Assembly (NCBI GenBank): GCA_964470285.1
Contig: CAYYBZ010000038.1
Coordinates: forward strand, 1,359-10,997
From: CAYYBZ01 sp964470285 [NCBI: uncultured Oligoflexia bacterium]
GTDB lineage: Bacteria > Bdellovibrionota_G > CAYYBZ01
DNA length: 9,639 nt
Direction of reading: 5' to 3'
The notes beneath the pieces were generated by a model. The model searched no databases and was not told the DNA's origin. It saw only the letters and a list, made by a program, of their open reading frames with translations. Every line of letters starts with the position of its first letter. The stretch's first letter is position 1. Shown here piece after piece: positions 6,104-9,639 of the stretch. A program made the translations under genes and the position numbers.

Positions 6104-8689
6104 ATGAATATAGAGAAATTAACAATAAAATCACAGCAAGCCCTTCAAGCAGCTCAGTCACTGGCCGTTCAAAACGGTAATCAGGAGATTACTCCGGAAC
6201 ACCTTCTTTATGCCCTCTTAGAGCAGCAAGACGGCCTTGTAAAGCCCATTGTAGAAAAAATAGGTGCGGATTATACTGCCTGCCTTAATGAGTCAAAAAA
6301 TCTTATTGATAATCTTCCCAAAATAACCGGGGCCAATACTCAAACGTACATTTCACCCAATCTTGCCAAGCTGTTGGAAAAAGCAAAATCCGAAGCCGAA
6401 AGCTTAAAAGATACTTACATTAGTACCGAGCATCTTTTAATAACATTAGCGGTTAACAAAAGCTGTGATGCATCTGATTTGCTTGCTAAATATGGGATCG
6501 GCAAAGATTCCATTTTGAAAGCGTTAACAGCTATAAGAGGCTCTCACAGGGTAACGGATGAAAATCCTGAAGGGAAATTCAGGGCTTTGGAAAGATTTAC
6601 AAAAGATTTAACCGAACTGGCTTCAAAATCAAAACTTGATCCGGTTATAGGAAGGGATACGGAAATACGAAGGGTTATACAGGTTCTCTCAAGGAGAACC
6701 AAAAATAATCCTGTTTTGATAGGTGAACCGGGTGTCGGTAAAACGGCAATAGTCGAAGGGCTGGCCCAGAGGATTCACTCCGGAGATGTTCCGGAAACGT
6801 TAAAGAACAAGAGGATAGTTGTGCTGGATATGGGCTCGCTGATAGCCGGAACAAAGTACAGAGGTGAATTTGAAGACCGGTTAAAAGCCGTTTTAAAAGA
6901 GATAACTTCCTCCGCCGGAGAAATAATTCTTTTCATAGATGAGTTACATACTCTTGTAGGAGCCGGGGCCTCCGAAGGCTCTATGGACGCTTCGAATATG
7001 TTAAAGCCTGCTCTGGCAAGAGGCGAGCTTCACTGTGTAGGCGCTACCACATTTAAGGAGTACAAAAAATATATAGAAAAGGACGCTGCCCTTGAAAGAC
7101 GTTTCCAACCGGTAATGACCGGAGAACCTTCAGTTGAAGATACGATTTCAATATTGAGGGGTTTAAAAGAGAAGTACGAGATTCATCACGGAGTAAGAAT
7201 ACAGGACTCGGCTATAGTAAATGCCGCCACCCTTTCAAACAGATATATTACCGATAGATTTCTACCTGATAAAGCGATTGATCTTATTGATGAAGCCGCC
7301 TCGCGCTTAAGAATAGAGATCGATTCCATGCCTCAGGAAATTGACGAGGTTGAAAGAAAGATAGTTCAGCTTCAAATAGAACAGCAGGCTTTAAAAAAGG
7401 AAAAAGATAAATTTTCAAAACAGAGACTTTCAAAAATCGAAAAAGAAATGTCAGAGCTTAAAGAAAAATCGGATCTGATGAAGGCCCGCTGGCAAAAGGA
7501 AAAACAAATAATTACACAAATAAGATCCCTAAAGGGAGAAATCGAGGAAACAAAAAACCTCTCCGCTCAGGCTGAAAGAAAGGGCGATTTAAATAAAGCC
7601 GCCGAATACAAATTTGGAAAACTCCCGGAGTTAGAGAAGAAACTGGACCAGGTAAATGTTAAGCTCTCTGAAATACAAAAAGAAGCCAAATTTCTCAAAG
7701 AGGAAGTTGACGGCGAAGATATTGCTGAAGTAGTGGCAAACTGGACGGGCATACCCGTTAAAAAGTTAGTTGAGGGAGAAAAAGATAAGCTTTCTCAAAT
7801 GGAAGAAAGACTTAATAAAAGAGTAGTAGGCCAGGATGAAGCACTTAAGATAGTCTCCAATGCCGTAAGAAGAGCCCGTTCCGGGATAAAGGATCCCAAT
7901 AAACCAGTGGGAACTTTCATATTCCTGGGCCCGACAGGAGTAGGCAAAACCGAAACCGCCAAAGCTTTGGCCGAATTTCTTTTTGACGATGAAAATGCAA
8001 TGATTCGAATAGACATGTCTGAATTTATGGAAAAACATTCCGTAGCAAGGCTTATAGGTGCACCTCCGGGTTACGTCGGATACGAAGAAGGCGGATTTTT
8101 AACAGAAACCGCAAGGCGAAAACCTTACAGCGTAATTCTGTTCGACGAAATAGAAAAGGCTCACCCGGATGTCTTTAATGTTCTTCTGCAGATTCTTGAC
8201 GACGGAAGACTGACTGACGGTCAGGGCAGAACTGTTGATTTTAGAAATTCGGTTCTCATTATGACTTCCAATATCGGTTCATCTCAAATACTTCAAATGG
8301 ACAGCCGGGATAAAGAAAGGATAGAAACGGAAATAAACAAACTTATGCATCAGTATTTTAAACCCGAGTTTTTAAACAGAATTGACGATATTATAATTTT
8401 TAACAGCCTTGATGAAAATGCAATTGAGAAAATAGTGGATATTCAGGCAAAAATACTTTCTTTACGATTAAAAGACAGAAATATCACGATAAACATTGAT
8501 GAACCGGCCAAAAAGAAACTTGCAAAAGTAGGGTATGACCCTCAGTTCGGCGCGCGTCCATTAAAAAGAGCCATTCAAAAATATATTGAAAATCCTCTTT
8601 CAATGAACATTCTCGACAGTGATTTTTCAGACGGCGATACTATAAAAATCACCCTAAACTCAAAAGACGAGTTCGTCTTTTCCAAATAA
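6104..8689 (+). CDS. clpB: ATP-dependent disaggregase chaperone ClpB
   Basis: A complete 861-residue ClpB. It is a cytoplasmic hexameric Hsp100 that extracts and threads polypeptides from aggregates, working with DnaK. The order is: N-terminal Clp repeat domain (1-145); NBD1 with Walker A GEPGVGKT (207-214), pore loop KYRG (251-254), Walker B ILFIDE (275-280), sensor GATT (313-316) and arginine pair ERR (331-333); a coiled-coil middle domain (about 409-535); and NBD2 with Walker A GPTGVGKT (609-616), pore loop GYVGYEEGG (656-664), Walker B VILFDE (677-682), sensor TSN (721-723), arginine finger FLNR (R759) and sensor-2 GARPLKR (816-822). The long middle domain separates it from ClpA and ClpC, and the IGL/F loop used to bind ClpP is absent. 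The start has a weak AAGG site 6 nt upstream. It lies 120 nt after the HtrA gene and is probably a separate transcription unit; no CIRCE element is present. Confidence 0.98.
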   Translation: MNIEKLTIKSQQALQAAQSLAVQNGNQEITPEHLLYALLEQQDGLVKPIVEKIGADYTACLNESKNLIDNLPKITGANTQTYISPNLAKLLEKAKSEAESLKDTYISTEHLLITLAVNKSCDASDLLAKYGIGKDSILKALTAIRGSHRVTDENPEGKFRALERFTKDLTELASKSKLDPVIGRDTEIRRVIQVLSRRTKNNPVLIGEPGVGKTAIVEGLAQRIHSGDVPETLKNKRIVVLDMGSLIAGTKYRGEFEDRLKAVLKEITSSAGEIILFIDELHTLVGAGASEGSMDASNMLKPALARGELHCVGATTFKEYKKYIEKDAALERRFQPVMTGEPSVEDTISILRGLKEKYEIHHGVRIQDSAIVNAATLSNRYITDRFLPDKAIDLIDEAASRLRIEIDSMPQEIDEVERKIVQLQIEQQALKKEKDKFSKQRLSKIEKEMSELKEKSDLMKARWQKEKQIITQIRSLKGEIEETKNLSAQAERKGDLNKAAEYKFGKLPELEKKLDQVNVKLSEIQKEAKFLKEEVDGEDIAEVVANWTGIPVKKLVEGEKDKLSQMEERLNKRVVGQDEALKIVSNAVRRARSGIKDPNKPVGTFIFLGPTGVGKTETAKALAEFLFDDENAMIRIDMSEFMEKHSVARLIGAPPGYVGYEEGGFLTETARRKPYSVILFDEIEKAHPDVFNVLLQILDDGRLTDGQGRTVDFRNSVLIMTSNIGSSQILQMDSRDKERIETEINKLMHQYFKPEFLNRIDDIIIFNSLDENAIEKIVDIQAKILSLRLKDRNITINIDEPAKKKLAKVGYDPQFGARPLKRAIQKYIENPLSMNILDSDFSDGDTIKITLNSKDEFVFSK

Positions 8690-8697
8690 TTTAATCA

Positions 8698-8920
8698 TTT
8701 ATATCAACTGTTCCGGATAAAACATATTTGCGAAGAGCGTACAGCGGGAGGAGAGCGGGGCCCTCACAAAGATAATAGAACGTGTTCCTGTAAAGGATGC
8801 TTCGACGTGTTTGAGCTTTAGCGAGTTGTCGAAGCAAGCGCTCTATTATCTTATGTGGGTCGCGAAACGAGAGCGAGAGCGAAGCAGCAAATATGTTTTA
8901 TCCGGAACAGTTGATATAAA
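8698..8920. repeat. Nested palindromic element with 34-bp perfect terminal arms
   Basis: Bases 8698-8731 are the exact reverse complement of 8887-8920 (34 bp, core TCAACTGTTCCGGATAAAAC). They enclose 155 nt that fold further: AAGATAATAGA (8769-8779) pairs with TCTATTATCTT (8842-8852), and TGCTTCGAC (8798-8806) pairs with GTCGAAGCA (8828-8836). The flanks of the arms between outer and middle stems are purine-rich and do not pair (GAAGAGCG... and ...GAGCGAGAGCGAAGC), giving a large internal loop. No long ORF lies inside. It occupies most of the 309-nt gap between clpB and the RHS-type gene. The ends can be read as TA-TATCAACTG and CAGTTGATA-TA, compatible with a TA target-site duplication as made by IS630/Tc1-type transposons. 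That would make it a MITE, but this is not provable because the TA is part of the palindrome. No U-tract follows on either strand, so it is not a standard intrinsic terminator. Confidence 0.85.
8769..8852. repeat. Inner stem-loops of the palindromic element
   Basis: The core of the larger element has three helices. The middle stem (8769-8779 with 8842-8852, 11 bp) can be extended outward with mismatches through the CCCTCACA and TGTGGG flanks. Its apical region carries two separate hairpins or a branched loop: TCCT-GTAA-AGGA (8786-8797, a 4-bp stem with a GNRA-type tetraloop) and TGCTTCGAC/GTCGAAGCA (8798-8806 with 8828-8836, 9 bp). The second has a 21-nt loop, GTGTTTGAGC followed by TTTAGCGAGTT. 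Directly abutting helices with a tetraloop resemble a three-way junction in a structured RNA, which is an inference. Confidence 0.65.
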
Positions 8921-8932
8921 AAGATTGCATGC

Positions 8933-8961
8933 TTGACAATAACCTCACTCGAACAGATAAT
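8933..8961 (+). promoter_or_regulatory. Sigma-70 type promoter of the RHS-type gene
   Basis: TTGACA (8933-8938, perfect) is followed after exactly 17 bp by GATAAT (8956-8961, 5 of 6 matches to TATAAT). Transcription would start near 8968, giving a leader of about 30 nt before ATG 8999. It begins 13 nt after the right arm of the palindromic element. Confidence 0.7.
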
Positions 8962-8998
8962 TAAATACTGGCACAATATTTGAAGGATTACTTAAATT

Positions 8999-9639
8999 AT
9001 GAAAAAGACCTTAATCCTCTTTCTGTTATTTTTGTTTTTTTCCGGCAACTTATATTCATTCGAAACCGAAAATAATAAATGTTTAGGCAAATCTACGGCG
9101 TTTGATATTTTTTATGAGCATTATCCGCCCGATCCCGTCAATACACGCACGGGCAATTTTTATCTGCCTATTCAGGACTTTTATCTGCCCTGCTTCGGAA
9201 TTCCACTTGAGGTTTTCAGGGCTTACAACAGTTTCTCAAAAAGAAAAGGCCCTTTCGGTATAGGATGGACCTTTAATTATGAAATTAAAATCTCACTCGG
9301 TTCGGTAGGCACACTGACAGTTGTAGAATCAGACGGCTTTATTAATGAGTATTCATCTGAAAAAAAGGGAAGCAGCTTTAAGGGCGCTACAATAGATAAA
9401 ATTCTTGCGGCAAGAAAAGAGGAAGACAGAAAATACTTAAACCGCGTCAAGAGCGATGATTATTACGATAAAATGAGAATTAAACTGTCCTCCGATGATG
9501 ATTACTTTAAGAGAATGAAGAAAAGATATCTGCCCCCTGAAAAGAAAGAAGTTGCCGACGGCGTTTACATTTCTTACAAGCGCGGAATATCCAAACTGAT
9601 AAAGGAAGGTGGAAAATACACAAGGATAAAACAAAACGG
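8999..9639 (+). CDS. Secreted RHS/DUF6531-type protein (5' part only)
   Basis: The frame is open from ATG 8999 to the window end: 213 residues and no stop, so the gene continues beyond it. A signal peptide is clear (MKKTLILFLLFLFFSGNLYS, residues 1-20), with no lipobox. Residues 44-97 match the DUF6531 N-terminal module of RHS/YD-repeat proteins: PDPVNTRTGNFYLPIQDF, then GIPLEVFRAYNS and GPFGIGWTFNYE, followed by an 'esDGfinEY' strand (about 110-119). Residues 125-182 form a highly charged stretch (ARKEEDRKYLNRV, DDYYDKMR, KRMKKRYLPP), apparently an insertion in the beta-rich shell, before the pattern resumes with GVYISYKRGISKLIKEG. No YD repeats or C-terminal toxin are visible because the gene is cut. 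A GAAGGA site (8982-8987) lies 11 nt before the start, slightly far. RHS proteins are large shells that often carry toxic C-terminal domains; whether this one does cannot be seen. Confidence 0.85.
   Translation, partial: MKKTLILFLLFLFFSGNLYSFETENNKCLGKSTAFDIFYEHYPPDPVNTRTGNFYLPIQDFYLPCFGIPLEVFRAYNSFSKRKGPFGIGWTFNYEIKISLGSVGTLTVVESDGFINEYSSEKKGSSFKGATIDKILAARKEEDRKYLNRVKSDDYYDKMRIKLSSDDDYFKRMKKRYLPPEKKEVADGVYISYKRGISKLIKEGGKYTRIKQN

Noticed and set aside
8698-8920. Palindromic element as an intrinsic terminator for clpB
   Set aside because: The stem is far longer than needed and is followed by AAAAAG on the + strand; no U-tract follows on either strand. It may still hinder transcription.
8698-8920. 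Palindromic element as a CRISPR array or insertion sequence
   Set aside because: There are only two inverted arms, no regularly spaced direct repeats, and no transposase frame within it.
9437-9634. 65-codon minus-strand reading frame opposite the RHS-type gene
   Set aside because: It is entirely antisense to a frame with a signal peptide, promoter and family motifs.

Overview
The window is a stretch of AT-rich bacterial chromosome in which every supported gene lies on the + strand. Signal peptides, a periplasmic HtrA-type protease and an auxiliary-type ABC transporter point to a Gram-negative (diderm) bacterium. Gliding-type GldF/GldG and DUF4340 proteins followed by a DUF1844 protein resemble gene sets I know from deltaproteobacteria in the broad sense and related candidate phyla. 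Spirochaetes also carry GldG/DUF4340 pairs, so the taxon is a low-confidence inference.

Region 1 (1-5983) is one tightly packed operon that enters the window from the left. It contains the C-terminal end of an ABC-2 type permease (GldF-like), a GldG-like auxiliary protein, a DUF4340 protein, a small DUF1844 protein and a trypsin-like HtrA/DegP serine protease with two PDZ regions. Junctions are a 2-nt gap, a 4-nt overlap, a 4-nt overlap and a 1-nt overlap, which indicates co-transcription and translational coupling. The first three products look like one membrane complex: a permease, a periplasmic partner anchored by membrane segments, and a long periplasmic repeat protein. The ATPase subunit would lie upstream of the window.

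Region 2 (5984-6103) is a 120-nt gap. It holds a TTGACA box followed at once by a 9-bp dyad that could be a weak terminator for the operon or an operator in the next promoter. It is followed by clpB (6104-8689), a full-length two-ATPase disaggregase with all key motifs intact.

Region 3 (8690-8998) is non-coding and is the most unusual part of the window. It holds a 223-nt nested palindromic element with a 34-bp perfect outer stem, an 11-bp middle stem, a 9-bp inner stem and a 4-bp hairpin with a GTAA loop. Immediately after it is a near-consensus sigma-70 promoter (TTGACA-N17-GATAAT). This promoter drives the last gene (8999 to the window end), the 5' part of a secreted RHS/DUF6531-type protein.

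I did not find CRISPR arrays, tRNA or rRNA genes, recognisable transposase genes or an obviously new enzyme system. The best candidates for new biology are the nested palindrome, the dyad in the clpB promoter region, and the linkage of the GldFG-DUF4340 complex to DUF1844 and HtrA.
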